Shown: positions 31,169 to 42,255, counted from the first letter of the stretch. The stretch: DNA of 64,000 bases from Anaspis maculata (GCA_949128115.1 OX421967.1:59842855-59906854); one strand, 5' to 3'. Numbers and translations are program-made. Notes: a model not told the origin generated them from the sequence alone.

Positions 31169-31377
31169 CACAAAGAAAGTGATCACAAAACGAATCAATC
31201 GAGAGAGAAATCTCGGAATAATGGGAAACTATCGTTTCTAGGAGAAACACGGCCACGTGGATGGCCAAGTTTCACGTTTGAAGTTTTCAGACAGATCCAA
31301 TATTTGTCACGCCTCACTGGTCGGACAGACAGGTATAAATACTAGGTCGAGCTGGCCACGATTCATTTGTCATTGAA

Positions 31378-31614
31378 ATGGCGCAAGGTGAAGTCGACCC
31401 AACTTTCAGCATTGTCCTTGGATATTTGAAATTGTTACAAGATGACATATTCGATCCGCTCGATTCTGTTCTGACAAGGAACAATCTCAGAATATTCTCG
31501 CGACAACTGACGGAAGCTCTGGAGGAGATGACTGTGTCAGACAACACTGGGTCCTTGAGGGAGCTTCTGGAACCCGAGCTGGAACCAGTACAACGAATTC
31601 GGCCTCCGGGTTGA
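31378..31614 (+). CDS. 78-aa acidic protein, copy 64
   Basis: Majority protein, standard elements. Confidence 0.6.
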   Translation: MAQGEVDPTFSIVLGYLKLLQDDIFDPLDSVLTRNNLRIFSRQLTEALEEMTVSDNTGSLRELLEPELEPVQRIRPPG

Positions 31615-31871
31615 TCCCGAAACCGAAAAAACCGGTTCTTTTCAGAACCAAAAATCATATAACACAAAGAAAGTGATCACAAAACGAATCAATCGAGAGA
31701 GAAATCTCGGAATAATGGGAAACTATCGTTTCTAGGAGAAACACGGCCACGTGGATGGCCAAGTTTCACGTTTGAAGTTTTCAGACAGATCCAATATTTG
31801 TCACGCCTCACTGGTCGGACAGACAGGTATAAATACTAGGTCGAGCTGGCCACGATTCATTTGTCATTGAA

Positions 31872-32108
31872 ATGGCGCAAGGTGAAGTCGACCCAACTTT
31901 CAGCATTGTCCTTGGATATTTGAAATTGTTACAAGATGACATATTCGATCCGCTCGATTCTGTTCTGACAAGGAACAATCTCAGAATATTCTCGCGACAA
32001 CTGACGGAAGCTCTGGAGGAGATGACTGTGTCAGACAACACTGGGTTTTTGAGGGAGCTTCTGGAACCCGAGCTGGAACCAGTACAACGGATTCGGCCTC
32101 CGGGTTGA
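31872..32108 (+). CDS. 78-aa acidic protein, copy 65
   Basis: S59F; Arg73 CGG. Loop TTTT. Twin of copy 38. Confidence 0.6.
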   Translation: MAQGEVDPTFSIVLGYLKLLQDDIFDPLDSVLTRNNLRIFSRQLTEALEEMTVSDNTGFLRELLEPELEPVQRIRPPG

Positions 32109-32365
32109 TCCCGAAACCGAAAAAACCGGTTCTTTTTAGAACCAAAAATCATATAACACAAAGAAAATGATCACAAAACGAATCAATCGAGAGAGAAATC
32201 TCGGAATAATGGGAAACTATCGTTTCTAGGAAAAACACGGCCACGTGGACGGCCAAGTTTCACGTTTGAAGTTTTCAGACAGATCCAATATTTGTCACGC
32301 CTCACTGGTCGGACAGACAGGTATAAATACTAGGTCGAGCTGGCCACGATTCATTTGTCATTGAA

Positions 32366-32602
32366 ATGGCGCAAGGTGAAGTCGACCCAACTTTCAGCAT
32401 TGTCCTTGGATATTTGAAATTGTTACAAGATGACATATTCGATCCGCTCGATTCGGTTCTGACAAGGAACAATCTCAGAATATTCTCGCGACAACTGACG
32501 GAAGCTCTGGAGGAGATGACTGTGTCAGACAACACTGGGTCTTTGAGGGAGCTTCTGGAACCCGAGCTGGAACCAGCACAACGAATTCGGCCTCCGGGTT
32601 GA
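32366..32602 (+). CDS. 78-aa acidic protein, copy 66
   Basis: V71A. Loop TTTT. Twin of copy 39. Confidence 0.6.
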   Translation: MAQGEVDPTFSIVLGYLKLLQDDIFDPLDSVLTRNNLRIFSRQLTEALEEMTVSDNTGSLRELLEPELEPAQRIRPPG

Positions 32603-32859
32603 TCCCGAAACCGAAAAAACCGGTTCTTTTTAGAACCAAAAATCATATAACACAAAGAAAATGATCACAAAACGTATCAATCGAGAGAGAAATCTCGGAA
32701 TAATGGGAAACTTTCGTTTCTAGGGAAAAAACGGCCACGTGGATGGCCAAGTTTCACGTGTGAAGTTTTCAGACAGATCTAATTATTGTCACGCCTCACT
32801 GGTCGGACAGACAGGTATAAATACTAGGTCGAGCTGGCCACGATTCATTTGTCATTGAA

Positions 32860-33096
32860 ATGGCGCAGGGTGAAGTCGACCCAACTTTCAGCATTGTCCT
32901 TGAATATTTGAAATTGTTACAAGATGACATATTCGATCCGCTCGATTCTGTTCTGACAAGGAACAATCTCAGAATATTCTCGCGACAACTGACGGAAGCT
33001 CTGGAGGAGATGACTGTGTCAGACAACACTGGGTCTTTGAGGGAGCTTCTGGAACTCGAGCTGGAACCAGTACAACGAAATCGGCCTCCGGGTTGA
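32860..33096 (+). CDS. 78-aa acidic protein, copy 67
   Basis: G15E, P66L, I74N. CTAAT promoter. The outer stem pair is A-C. Confidence 0.6.
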   Translation: MAQGEVDPTFSIVLEYLKLLQDDIFDPLDSVLTRNNLRIFSRQLTEALEEMTVSDNTGSLRELLELELEPVQRNRPPG

Positions 33097-33353
33097 TCCC
33101 GAAACCGAAAAAACCAGTTCTTTTCAGAACCAAAAATCATATAACACAGAGAAAATGATCACAAAACGAATCAATCGAGAGAGAAATCTCGGAATAATGA
33201 GAAACTATCGTTTCTAGGAAAAACACGGCCACGTGGATGGCAAAGTTTCACGTTTGAAGTTTTCAGACAGATCCAATATTTGTCACGCCTCACTGGTCGG
33301 ACAGACAGGTATAAATACTAGGTCGAGCTGGCCACGATTCATTTGTCATTGGA

Positions 33354-33590
33354 ATGGCGCAGGGTGAAGTCGACCCAACTTTCAGCATTGTCCTTGGATA
33401 TTTGAAATTGTTACAAGATGACATATTCGATCCGCTCGATTCTGTTCTGACAAGGAACAATCTCAGAATATTCTCGCGACAACTGACGGAAGCTCTGGAG
33501 GAGATGACTGTGTCAGACAACACTGGGTTTTCGAGGGAGCTTCTGGAACCCGAGCTGGAACCAGTACAACGAATTCGGCCTCCGGGTTGA
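33354..33590 (+). CDS. 78-aa acidic protein, copy 68
   Basis: S59F, L60S as copy 41. Its upstream half (TGGCAA, CCAAT, TTGGAATGG, Gln3 CAG) is of the copy 42 type, so it looks like a conversion product. The outer stem pair is A-C. Confidence 0.6.
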   Translation: MAQGEVDPTFSIVLGYLKLLQDDIFDPLDSVLTRNNLRIFSRQLTEALEEMTVSDNTGFSRELLEPELEPVQRIRPPG

Positions 33591-33847
33591 TCCCGAAACC
33601 GAAAAAACCAGTTCTTTTCAGAACCAAAAATCATATAACACAGAGAAAATGATCACAAAACGAATCAATCGAGAGAGAAATCTCGGAATAATGAGAAACT
33701 ATCGTTTCTAGGAAAAACACGGCCACGTGGATGGCAAAGTTTCACGTTTGAAGTTTTCAGACAGATCCAATATTTGTCACGCCTCACTGGTCGGACAGAC
33801 AGGTATAAATACTAGGTCGAGCTGGCCACGATTCATTTGTCATTGGA

Positions 33848-34084
33848 ATGGCGCAGGGTGAAGTCGACCCAACTTTCAGCATTGTCCTTGGATATTTGAA
33901 ATTGTTACAAGATGACATATTCGATCCGCTCGATTCTGTTCTGACAAGGAACAATCTCAGAATATTCTCGCGACAACTGACGGAAGCTCTGGAGGAGATG
34001 ACTGTGTCAGACAACACTGGGTTTTTGAGGGAGCTTCTGGAACCCGAGCTGGAACCAGTACAACGAATTCGGCCTCCGGGTTGA
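33848..34084 (+). CDS. 78-aa acidic protein, copy 69
   Basis: S59F. Leader TTGGAATGG. Twin of copy 42. Confidence 0.6.
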   Translation: MAQGEVDPTFSIVLGYLKLLQDDIFDPLDSVLTRNNLRIFSRQLTEALEEMTVSDNTGFLRELLEPELEPVQRIRPPG

Positions 34085-34341
34085 TCCCGAAACCGAAAAA
34101 ACCGGTTCTTTTCAGAACCAAAAATCATAGAACACAAAGAAAATGATCACAAAACGGATCAATCGAAAGAGAAATCTCGGAATAATGGGAAACTATCTTT
34201 TCTAGGAAAAACACGGCCACGTGGATGGCCAAGTTTCACGTTTGAAGTTTTCAGACAGATCTAATATTTGTCACGCCTCACTGGTCGGACAAACAGGTAT
34301 AAATACTAGGTCGAGCTGGCCACGATTCATTTGTCATTGAA

Positions 34342-34578
34342 ATGGCGCAAGGTGAAGTCGACCCAACTTTCAGCATTGTCCTTGGATATTTGAAATTGTT
34401 ACAAGATGACATATTCGATCCGCTCGATTCTGTTCTGACAAGGAACAATCTCAGAATATTCTCGCGACAACTGACGGAAGCTCTGGAGGAGATGACTGTG
34501 TCAGACAACACTGGGTCTTTGAGGGAGCTTCTGGAACCCGAGCTGGAACCAGTACAACGAATTCGGCCTCCGGGTTGA
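34342..34578 (+). CDS. 78-aa acidic protein, copy 70
   Basis: Majority protein, Ser30 TCT. CTAAT promoter with the rare CGGATCAATCGAAAG spacer. Confidence 0.6.
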   Translation: MAQGEVDPTFSIVLGYLKLLQDDIFDPLDSVLTRNNLRIFSRQLTEALEEMTVSDNTGSLRELLEPELEPVQRIRPPG

Positions 34579-34835
34579 TCCCGAAACCGAAAAAACCGGT
34601 TCTTTTCAGAACCAAAAATCATATAACACAAAGAAAATGATCACAAAACGTATCAATCGAGAGAGAAATCTCGGAATAATGGGAAACTTTCGTTTCTAGG
34701 AAAAACACGGCCACGTGGATGGCCAAGTTTCACGTTTGAAGTTTTCAGACAGATCTAATATTTGTCACGCCTCACTGGTCGGACAAACAGGTATAAATAC
34801 TAGGTCGAGCTGGCCACGATTCATTTGTCATTGAA

Positions 34836-35072
34836 ATGGCGCAAGGTGAAGTCGACCCAACTTTCAGCATTGTCCTTGGATATTTGAAATTGTTACAAGA
34901 TGACATATTCGATCCGCTCGATTCGGTTCTGACAAGGAACAATCTCAGAATATTCTCGCGACAACTGACGGAAGCTCTGGAGGAGATGACTGTGTCAGAC
35001 AACACTGGGTCTTTGAGGGAGCTTCTGGAACCCGAGCTGGAACCAGTACAACGAATTCGGCCTCCGGGTTGA
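34836..35072 (+). CDS. 78-aa acidic protein, copy 71
   Basis: Majority protein, Ser30 TCG, CTAAT promoter. Confidence 0.6.
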   Translation: MAQGEVDPTFSIVLGYLKLLQDDIFDPLDSVLTRNNLRIFSRQLTEALEEMTVSDNTGSLRELLEPELEPVQRIRPPG

Positions 35073-35329
35073 TCCCGAAACCGAAAAAACCGGTTCTTTT
35101 CAGAACCAAAAATCATATAACACAAAGAAAATGATCACAAAACGTATCAATCGAGAGAGAAATCTCGGAATAATGGGAAACTTTCGTTTCTAGGAAAAAC
35201 ACGGCCACGTGGATGGCCAAGTTTCACGTTTGAAGTTTTCAGACAGATCTAATATTTGTCACGCCTCACTGGTCGGACAAACAGGTATAAATACTAGGTC
35301 GAGCTGGCCACGATTCATTTGTCATTGAA

Positions 35330-35566
35330 ATGGCGCAAGGTGAAGTCGACCCAACTTTCAGCATTGTCCTTGGATATTTGAAATTGTTACAAGATGACAT
35401 ATTCGATCCGCTCGATTCGGTTCTGACAAGGAACAATCTCAGAATATTCTCGCGACAACTGACGGAAGCTCTGGAGGAGATGACTGTGTCAGACAACACT
35501 GGGTCTTTGAGGGAGCTTCTGGAACCCGAGCTGGAACCAGTACAACGAATTCGGCCTCCGGGTTGA
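35330..35566 (+). CDS. 78-aa acidic protein, copy 72
   Basis: As copy 71. Confidence 0.6.
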   Translation: MAQGEVDPTFSIVLGYLKLLQDDIFDPLDSVLTRNNLRIFSRQLTEALEEMTVSDNTGSLRELLEPELEPVQRIRPPG

Positions 35567-35823
35567 TCCCGAAACCGAAAAAACCGGTTCTTTTCAGAAC
35601 CAAAAATCATATAACACAAAGAAAATGATCACAAAACGTATCAATCGAGAGAGAAATCTCGGAATAATGGGAAACTTTCGTTTCTAGGAAAAACACGGCC
35701 ACGTGGATGGCCAAGTTTCACGTTTGAAGTTTTCAGACAGATCTAATATTTGTCACGCCTCACTGGTCGGACAAACAGGTATAAATACTAGGTCGAGCTG
35801 GCCACGATTCATTTGTCATTGAA

Positions 35824-36060
35824 ATGGCGCAAGGTGAAGTCGACCCAACTTTCAGCATTGTCCTTGGATATTTGAAATTGTTACAAGATGACATATTCGA
35901 TCCGCTCGATTCGGTTCTGACAAGGAACAATCTCAGAATATTCTCGCGACAACTGACGGAAGCTCTGGAGGAGATGACTGTGTCAGACAACACTGGGTCT
36001 TTGAGGGAGCTTCTGGAACCCGAGCTGGAACCAGTACAACGAATTCGGCCTCCGGGTTGA
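35824..36060 (+). CDS. 78-aa acidic protein, copy 73
   Basis: As copy 71, with downstream element CAGAGAAAATGA. Twin of copy 47. Confidence 0.6.
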   Translation: MAQGEVDPTFSIVLGYLKLLQDDIFDPLDSVLTRNNLRIFSRQLTEALEEMTVSDNTGSLRELLEPELEPVQRIRPPG

Positions 36061-36317
36061 TCCCGAAACCGAAAAAACCGGTTCTTTTCAGAACCAAAAA
36101 TCATATAACACAGAGAAAATGATCACAAAACGTATCAATCGAGAGAGAAATCTCGGAATAATGTGAAACTTTCGTTTCTAGGAAAAACACGGCCACGGGA
36201 ATGGCCAAGTTTCACGTGTAAAGTTTTCAGACAGATCCAATTATTGTCACGCCTCACTGGTCGGACAGACAGGTATAAATACTAGGTCGAGCTGGCCACG
36301 ATTCATTTGTCATTGAA

Positions 36318-36554
36318 ATGGCGCAGGGTGAAGTCGACCCAACTTTCAGCATTGTCCTTGAATATTTGAAATTGTTACAAGATGACATATTCGATCCGCT
36401 CGATTCTGTTCTGACAAGGAACAATCTCAGAATATTCTCGCGACAACTGACGGAAGCTCTGGAGGAGATGACTGTGTCAGACAACACTGGGTCTTTGAGG
36501 GAGCTTCTGGAACCCGAGCTGGAACCAGTACAACGAATTCGGCCTCCGGGTTGA
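36318..36554 (+). CDS. 78-aa acidic protein, copy 74
   Basis: G15E. The E-box is destroyed (CACGGG at 36194-36199). Twin of copy 48. Confidence 0.55.
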   Translation: MAQGEVDPTFSIVLEYLKLLQDDIFDPLDSVLTRNNLRIFSRQLTEALEEMTVSDNTGSLRELLEPELEPVQRIRPPG

Positions 36555-36811
36555 TCCCGAAACCGAAAAAACCGGTTCTTTTCAGAACCAAAAATCATAT
36601 AACACAAAGAAAATGATCACAAAACGAATCAATCGAGAGAGAAATCTCGGAATAATGGGAAACTATCGTTTCTAGGAGAAACACGGCCACGTGGATGGCC
36701 AAGTTTCACGTTTGAAGTTTTCAGACAAATCCAATATTTGTCACGCCTCACTGGTCGGACAGACAGGTATAAATACTAGGTCGAGCTGGCCACGATTCAT
36801 TTGTCATTGAA

Positions 36812-37048
36812 ATGGCGCAGGGTGAAGTCGACCCAACTTTCAGCATTGTCCTTGGATATTTGAAATTGTTACAAGATGACATATTCGATCCGCTCGATTC
36901 TGTTCTGACAAGGAACAATCTCAGAATATTCTCGCGACAACTGACGGAAGCTCTGGGGGAGATGACTGAGTCAGACAACACTGGGTCCTTGAGGGAGCTT
37001 CTGGAACCCGAGCTGGAACCAGTACAACGAATTCGGCCTCCGGGTTGA
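36812..37048 (+). CDS. 78-aa acidic protein, copy 75
   Basis: E49G, V53E. Standard elements. Confidence 0.6.
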   Translation: MAQGEVDPTFSIVLGYLKLLQDDIFDPLDSVLTRNNLRIFSRQLTEALGEMTESDNTGSLRELLEPELEPVQRIRPPG

Positions 37049-37305
37049 TCCCGAAACCGAAAAAACCGGTTCTTTTCAGAACCAAAAATCATATAACACA
37101 AAGAAAGTGATCACAAAACGAATCAATCGAGAGAGAAATCTCGGAATAATGGGAAACTATCGTTTCTAGGAGAAACACGGCCACGTGGATGGCCAAGTTT
37201 CACGTTTGAAGTTTTCAGACAGATCCAATATTTGTCACGCCTCACTGGTCGGACAGACAGGTATAAATACTAGGTCGAGCTGGCCACGATTCATTTGTCA
37301 TTGAA

Positions 37306-37542
37306 ATGGCGCAGGGTGAAGTCGACCCAATTTTCAGCATTGTCCTTGAATATTTGAAATTGTTACAAGATGACATATTTGATCCGCTCGATTCTGTTCT
37401 GACAAGGAACAATCTCAGAATATTCTCGCGACAACTGACGGAAGCTCTGGGGGAGATGACTGAGTCAGACAACACTGGGTCCTTGAGGGAGCTTCTGGAA
37501 CCCGAGCTGGAACCAGTACAACGAATTCGGCCTCCGGGTTGA
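37306..37542 (+). CDS. 78-aa acidic protein, copy 76
   Basis: T9I, G15E, E49G, V53E; Phe25 TTT. Confidence 0.6.
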   Translation: MAQGEVDPIFSIVLEYLKLLQDDIFDPLDSVLTRNNLRIFSRQLTEALGEMTESDNTGSLRELLEPELEPVQRIRPPG

Positions 37543-37799
37543 TCCCGAAACCGAAAAAACCGGTTCTTTTCAGAACCAAAAATCATATAACACAAAGAAA
37601 GTGATCACAAAACGAATCAATCGAGAGAGAAATCTCGGAATAATGGGAAACTATCGTTTCAAGGAAAAACACGGCCACGTGGATGGCCAAGTTTCACGTT
37701 TGAAGTTTTCAGACAGATCCAATATTTGTCACGCCTCACTGGTCGGACAGACAGGTATAAATACTAGGTCGAGCTGGCCACGATTCATTTGTCATTGAA

Positions 37800-38036
37800 A
37801 TGGCGCAGGGTGAAGTCGACCCAATTTTCAGCATTGTCCTTGAATATTTGAAATTGTTACAAGATGACATATTTGATCCGCTCGATTCTGTTCTGACAAG
37901 GAACAATCTCAGAATATTCTCGCGACAACTGACGGAAGCTCTGGGGGAGATGACTGAGTCAGACAACACTGGGTCCTTGAGGGAGCTTCTGGAACCCGAG
38001 CTGGAACCAGTACAACGAATTCGGCCTCCGGGTTGA
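37800..38036 (+). CDS. 78-aa acidic protein, copy 77
   Basis: T9I, G15E, E49G, V53E; Phe25 TTT. Tandem twin of copy 76. Confidence 0.6.
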   Translation: MAQGEVDPIFSIVLEYLKLLQDDIFDPLDSVLTRNNLRIFSRQLTEALGEMTESDNTGSLRELLEPELEPVQRIRPPG

Positions 38037-38293
38037 TCCCGAAACCGAAAAAACCGGTTCTTTTCAGAACCAAAAATCATATAACACAAAGAAAGTGATC
38101 ACAAAACGAATCAATCGAGAGAGAAATCTCGGAATAATGGGAAACTATCGTTTCAAGGAAAAACACGGCCACGTGGATGGCCAAGTTTCACGTTTGAAGT
38201 TTTCAGACAGATCCAATATTTGTCACGCCTCACTGGTCGGACAGACAGGTATAAATACTAGGTCAAGCTGGCCACGATTCATTTGTCATTGAA

Positions 38294-38578
38294 ATGGCGC
38301 AGGGTGAAGTCGACCCAACTTTCAGCATTGTCCTTGGATATTTGAAATTGTTACAAGATGACATATTCGATCCGCTCGATTCTGTTCTGACAAGGAACAA
38401 TCTCAGAATATTCTCGCGACAACTGACGGAAGCTCTGGAGGAGATGACTGTGTCAGACAACACTGGGTCCTTGAGGGAGCTTCTGGAACCCGAGCTGGAA
38501 CCAGTACAACGAATTCGGCCTCCGGGTTGTTCCCGAAACCGAAAAAACCGGTCTTTTTCAGAACCAAAAATCATATAA
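38294..38578 (+). CDS. 94-aa stop-loss form with damaged stem-loop, copy 78
   Basis: F87S. Damaged stem-loop at 38550-38565. Confidence 0.4.
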   Translation: MAQGEVDPTFSIVLGYLKLLQDDIFDPLDSVLTRNNLRIFSRQLTEALEEMTVSDNTGSLRELLEPELEPVQRIRPPGCSRNRKNRSFSEPKII

Positions 38579-38787
38579 CACAAAGAAAGTGATCACAAAA
38601 CGAATCAATCGAGAGAGAAATCTCGGAATAATGGGAAACTATCGTTTCTAGGAGAAACACGGCCACGTGGATGGCCAAGTTTCACGTTTGAAGTTTTCAG
38701 ACAGATCCAATATTTGTCACGCCTCACTGGTCGGACAGACAGGTATAAATACTAGGTCAAGCTGGCCACGATTCATTTGTCATTGAA

Positions 38788-39024
38788 ATGGCGCAGGGTG
38801 AAGTCGACCCAACTTTCAGCATTGTCCTTGAATATTTGAAATTGTTACAAGATGACATATTCGATCCGCTCGATTCTGTTCTGACAAGGAACAATCTCAG
38901 AATATTCTCGCGACAACTGACGGAAGCTCTGGGGGAGATGACTGAGTCAGACAACACTGGGTCCTTGAGGGAGCTTCTGGAACCCGAGCTGGAACCAGTA
39001 CAACGAATTCGGCCTCCGGGTTGA
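38788..39024 (+). CDS. 78-aa acidic protein, copy 79
   Basis: G15E, E49G, V53E. Standard elements. Confidence 0.6.
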   Translation: MAQGEVDPTFSIVLEYLKLLQDDIFDPLDSVLTRNNLRIFSRQLTEALGEMTESDNTGSLRELLEPELEPVQRIRPPG

Positions 39025-39281
39025 TCCCGAAACCGAAAAAACCGGTTCTTTTCAGAACCAAAAATCATATAACACAAAGAAAGTGATCACAAAACGAATC
39101 AATCGAGAGAGAAATCTCAGAATAATGGGAAACTATCGTTTCTAGGAAAAACACGGCCACGTGGATGGCCAAGTTTAACGTTTGAAGTTTTCAGACAGAT
39201 CCAATATTTGTCACGCCTCACTGGTCGGACAGACAGGTATAAATACTAGGTCGAGCTGGCCACGATTCATTTGTCATTGAA

Positions 39282-39518
39282 ATGGCGCAGGGTGAAGTCG
39301 ACCCAACTTTCAGCATTGTCCTTGGATATTTGAAATTGTTACAAGATGACATATTCGATCCGCTCGATTTTGTTCTGACAAGGAACAATCTCAGAATATT
39401 CTCGCGACAACTGACGGAAGCTCTGGAGGAGATGACTGTGTCAGACAACACTGGGTCTTCGAGGGAGCTTCTGGAACCCGAGCTGGAACCAGTACAACGA
39501 ACTCGGCCTCCGGGTTGA
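39282..39518 (+). CDS. 78-aa acidic protein, copy 80
   Basis: S30F, L60S, I74T. Spacer TTTAACG. Twin of copy 53. Confidence 0.6.
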   Translation: MAQGEVDPTFSIVLGYLKLLQDDIFDPLDFVLTRNNLRIFSRQLTEALEEMTVSDNTGSSRELLEPELEPVQRTRPPG

Positions 39519-39775
39519 TCCCGAAACCGAAAAAACCGGTTCTTTTCAGAACCAAAAATCATATAACACAAAGAAAATGATCACAAAACGAATCAATCGA
39601 GAGAGAAATCTCGGAATAATGGGAAACAATCGTTTCAAGGAAAAACACGGCCACGTGGATGGCCAAGTTTCACGTTTGAAGTTTTCAGACAGATCCAATA
39701 TTTGTCACGCCTCACTGGTCGGACAGACAGGTATAAATACTAGGTCGAGCTGGCCACGATTCATTTGTCATTGAA

Positions 39776-40012
39776 ATGGCGCAGGGTGAAGTCGACCCAA
39801 CTTTCAGCATTGTCCTTGGATATTTGAAATTGTTACAAGATGACATATTCGATCCGCTCGATTCTGTTCTGACAAGGAACAATCTCAGAATATTCTCGCT
39901 ACAACTGACGGAAGCTCTGGAGGAAATGACTGTGTCAGACAACACTGGGTCTTCGAGGGAGCTTCTGGAACCCGAGCTGGAACCAGTACAACGAACTCGG
40001 CCTCCGGGTTGA
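39776..40012 (+). CDS. 78-aa acidic protein, copy 81
   Basis: R42L, L60S, I74T; Glu50 GAA. Twin of copy 54. Confidence 0.6.
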   Translation: MAQGEVDPTFSIVLGYLKLLQDDIFDPLDSVLTRNNLRIFSLQLTEALEEMTVSDNTGSSRELLEPELEPVQRTRPPG

Positions 40013-40225
40013 TCCCGAAACCGAAAAAACCGGTTCTTTTCAGAACCAAAAATCATAAAACACAAAGAAAGTGATCACAAAACGAATCAATCGAGAGAGA
40101 AATCTCGGAATAATGGGAAACTATCGTTTCTAGGAGAAACACGGCCACGTGGATGGCCAAGTTTCACGTTTGAAGTTTTCAGACAGATCCAATATTTGTC
40201 ACGCCTCACCGGTCGGACAGACAGG

Positions 40226-40247
40226 TATAAATACTAGTAAATACTAG
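40226..40247 (+). promoter_or_regulatory. TATA region with 10-bp tandem duplication
   Basis: TAAATACTAG is present twice (40228-40237 and 40238-40247). The only complete TATAAATA is at 40226-40233, 41 bp before the initiator A at 40267. The sequence at the normal -31 place is AGTAAATA. Confidence 0.85.
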
Positions 40248-40279
40248 GTCGAGCTGGCCACGATTCATTTGTCATTGAA

Positions 40280-40516
40280 ATGGCGCAGGGTGAAGTCGAC
40301 CCAACTTTCAGCATTGTCCTTGGATATTTGAAATTGTTACAAGATGACATATTCGATCCGCTCGATTCTGTTCTGACAAGGAACAATCTCAGAATATTCT
40401 CGCGACAACTGACGGAAGCTCTGGGGGAGATGACTGAGTCAGACAACACTGGGTCCTTGAGGGAGCTTCTGGAACCCGAGCTGGAACCAGTACAACGAAT
40501 TCGGCCTCCGGGTTGA
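40280..40516 (+). CDS. 78-aa acidic protein, copy 82
   Basis: E49G, V53E. A 10-bp tandem duplication in the promoter moves TATA to 41 bp before the initiator A. Confidence 0.55.
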   Translation: MAQGEVDPTFSIVLGYLKLLQDDIFDPLDSVLTRNNLRIFSRQLTEALGEMTESDNTGSLRELLEPELEPVQRIRPPG

Positions 40517-40773
40517 TCCCGAAACCGAAAAAACCGGTTCTTTTCAGAACCAAAAATCATATAACACAAAGAAAGTGATCACAAAACGAATCAATCGAGA
40601 GAGAAATCTCGGAATAATGGGAAACTATCGTTTCTAGGAGAAACACGGCCACGTGGATGGCCAAGTTTCACGTTTGAAGTTTTCAGACAGATCCAATATT
40701 TGTCACGCCTCACTGGTCGGACAGACAGGTATAAATACTAGGTCGAGCTGGCCACGATTCATTTGTCATTGAA

Positions 40774-41058
40774 ATGGCGCAGGGTGAAGTCGACCCAATT
40801 TTCAGCATTGTCCTTGAATATTTGAAATTGTTACAAGATGACATATTCGATCCGCTCGATTCTGTTCTGACAAGGAACAATCTCAGAATATTCTCGCGAC
40901 AACTGACGGAAGCTCTGGAGGAGATGACTGTGTCAGACAACACTGGGTCCTTGAGGGAGCTTCTGGAACCCGAGCTGGAACCAGTACAACGAATTCGGCC
41001 TCCGGGTTGTTCCCGAAACCAAAAAAACCGGTTCTTTTCAGAACCAAAAATCATATAA
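40774..41058 (+). CDS. 94-aa stop-loss form, copy 83
   Basis: T9I, G15E, R83Q. Stem-loop perfect. Twin of copy 56. Confidence 0.45.
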   Translation: MAQGEVDPIFSIVLEYLKLLQDDIFDPLDSVLTRNNLRIFSRQLTEALEEMTVSDNTGSLRELLEPELEPVQRIRPPGCSRNQKNRFFSEPKII

Positions 41059-41267
41059 CACAAAGAAAATGATCACAAAACGAATCAATCGAGAGAGAAA
41101 TCTCGGAATAATGGGAAACTATCGTTTCTAGGAGAAACACGGCCACGTGGATGGCCAAGTTTCACGTTTGAAGTTTTCAGACAGATCCAATATTTGTCAC
41201 GCCTCACTGGTCGGACAGACAGGTATAAATACTAGGTCAAGCTGGCCACGATTCATTTGTCATTGAA

Positions 41268-41504
41268 ATGGCGCAGGGTGAAGTCGACCCAACTTTCAGC
41301 ATTGTCCTTGGATATTTGAAATTGTTACAAGATGACATATTCGATCCGCTCGATTCTGTTCTGACAAGGAACAATCTCAGAATATTCTCGCGACAACTGA
41401 CGGAAGCTCTGGAGGAGATGACTGTGTCAGACAACACTGGGTCTTCGAGGGAGCTTCTGGAACCCGAGCTGGAACCAGTACAACGAACTCGGCCTCCGGG
41501 TTGA
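41268..41504 (+). CDS. 78-aa acidic protein, copy 84
   Basis: L60S, I74T. Standard elements. Confidence 0.6.
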   Translation: MAQGEVDPTFSIVLGYLKLLQDDIFDPLDSVLTRNNLRIFSRQLTEALEEMTVSDNTGSSRELLEPELEPVQRTRPPG

Positions 41505-41761
41505 TCCCGAAACCGAAAAAACCGGTTCTTTTCAGAACCAAAAATCATATAACACAAAGAAAATGATCACAAAACGAATCAATCGAGAGAGAAATCTCGG
41601 AATAATGGGAAACAATCGTTTCAAGGAAAAACACGGCCACGTGGATGGCCAAGTTTCACGTTTGAAGTTTTCAGACAGATCCAATATTTGTCACGCCTCA
41701 CTGGTCGGACAGACAGGTATAAATACTAGGTCGAGCTGGCCACGATTCATTTGTCATTGAA

Positions 41762-41998
41762 ATGGCGCAGGGTGAAGTCGACCCAACTTTCAGCATTGTC
41801 CTTGGATATTTGAAATTGTTACAAGATGACATATTCGATCCGCTCGATTCTGTTCTGACAAGGAACAATCTCAGAATATTCTCGCGACAACTGACGGAAG
41901 CTCTGGGGGAGATGACTGAGTCAGACAACACTGGGTCCTTGAGGGAGCTTCTGGAACCCGAGCTGGAACCAGTACAACGAATTCGGCCTCCGGGTTGA
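41762..41998 (+). CDS. 78-aa acidic protein, copy 85
   Basis: E49G, V53E. Standard elements. Confidence 0.6.
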   Translation: MAQGEVDPTFSIVLGYLKLLQDDIFDPLDSVLTRNNLRIFSRQLTEALGEMTESDNTGSLRELLEPELEPVQRIRPPG

Positions 41999-42255
41999 TC
42001 CCGAAACCGAAAAAACCGGTTCTTTTCAGAACCAAAAATCATATAACACAAAGAAAGTGATCACAAAACGAATCAATCGAGAGAGAAATCTCGGAATAAT
42101 GGGAAACTATCGTTTCTAGGAGAAACACGGCCACGTGGATGGCCAAGTTTCACGTTTGAAGTTTTCAGACAGATCCAATATTTGTCACGCCTCACTGGTC
42201 GGACAGACAGGTATAAATACTAGGTCGAGCTGGCCACGATTCATTTGTCATTGAA

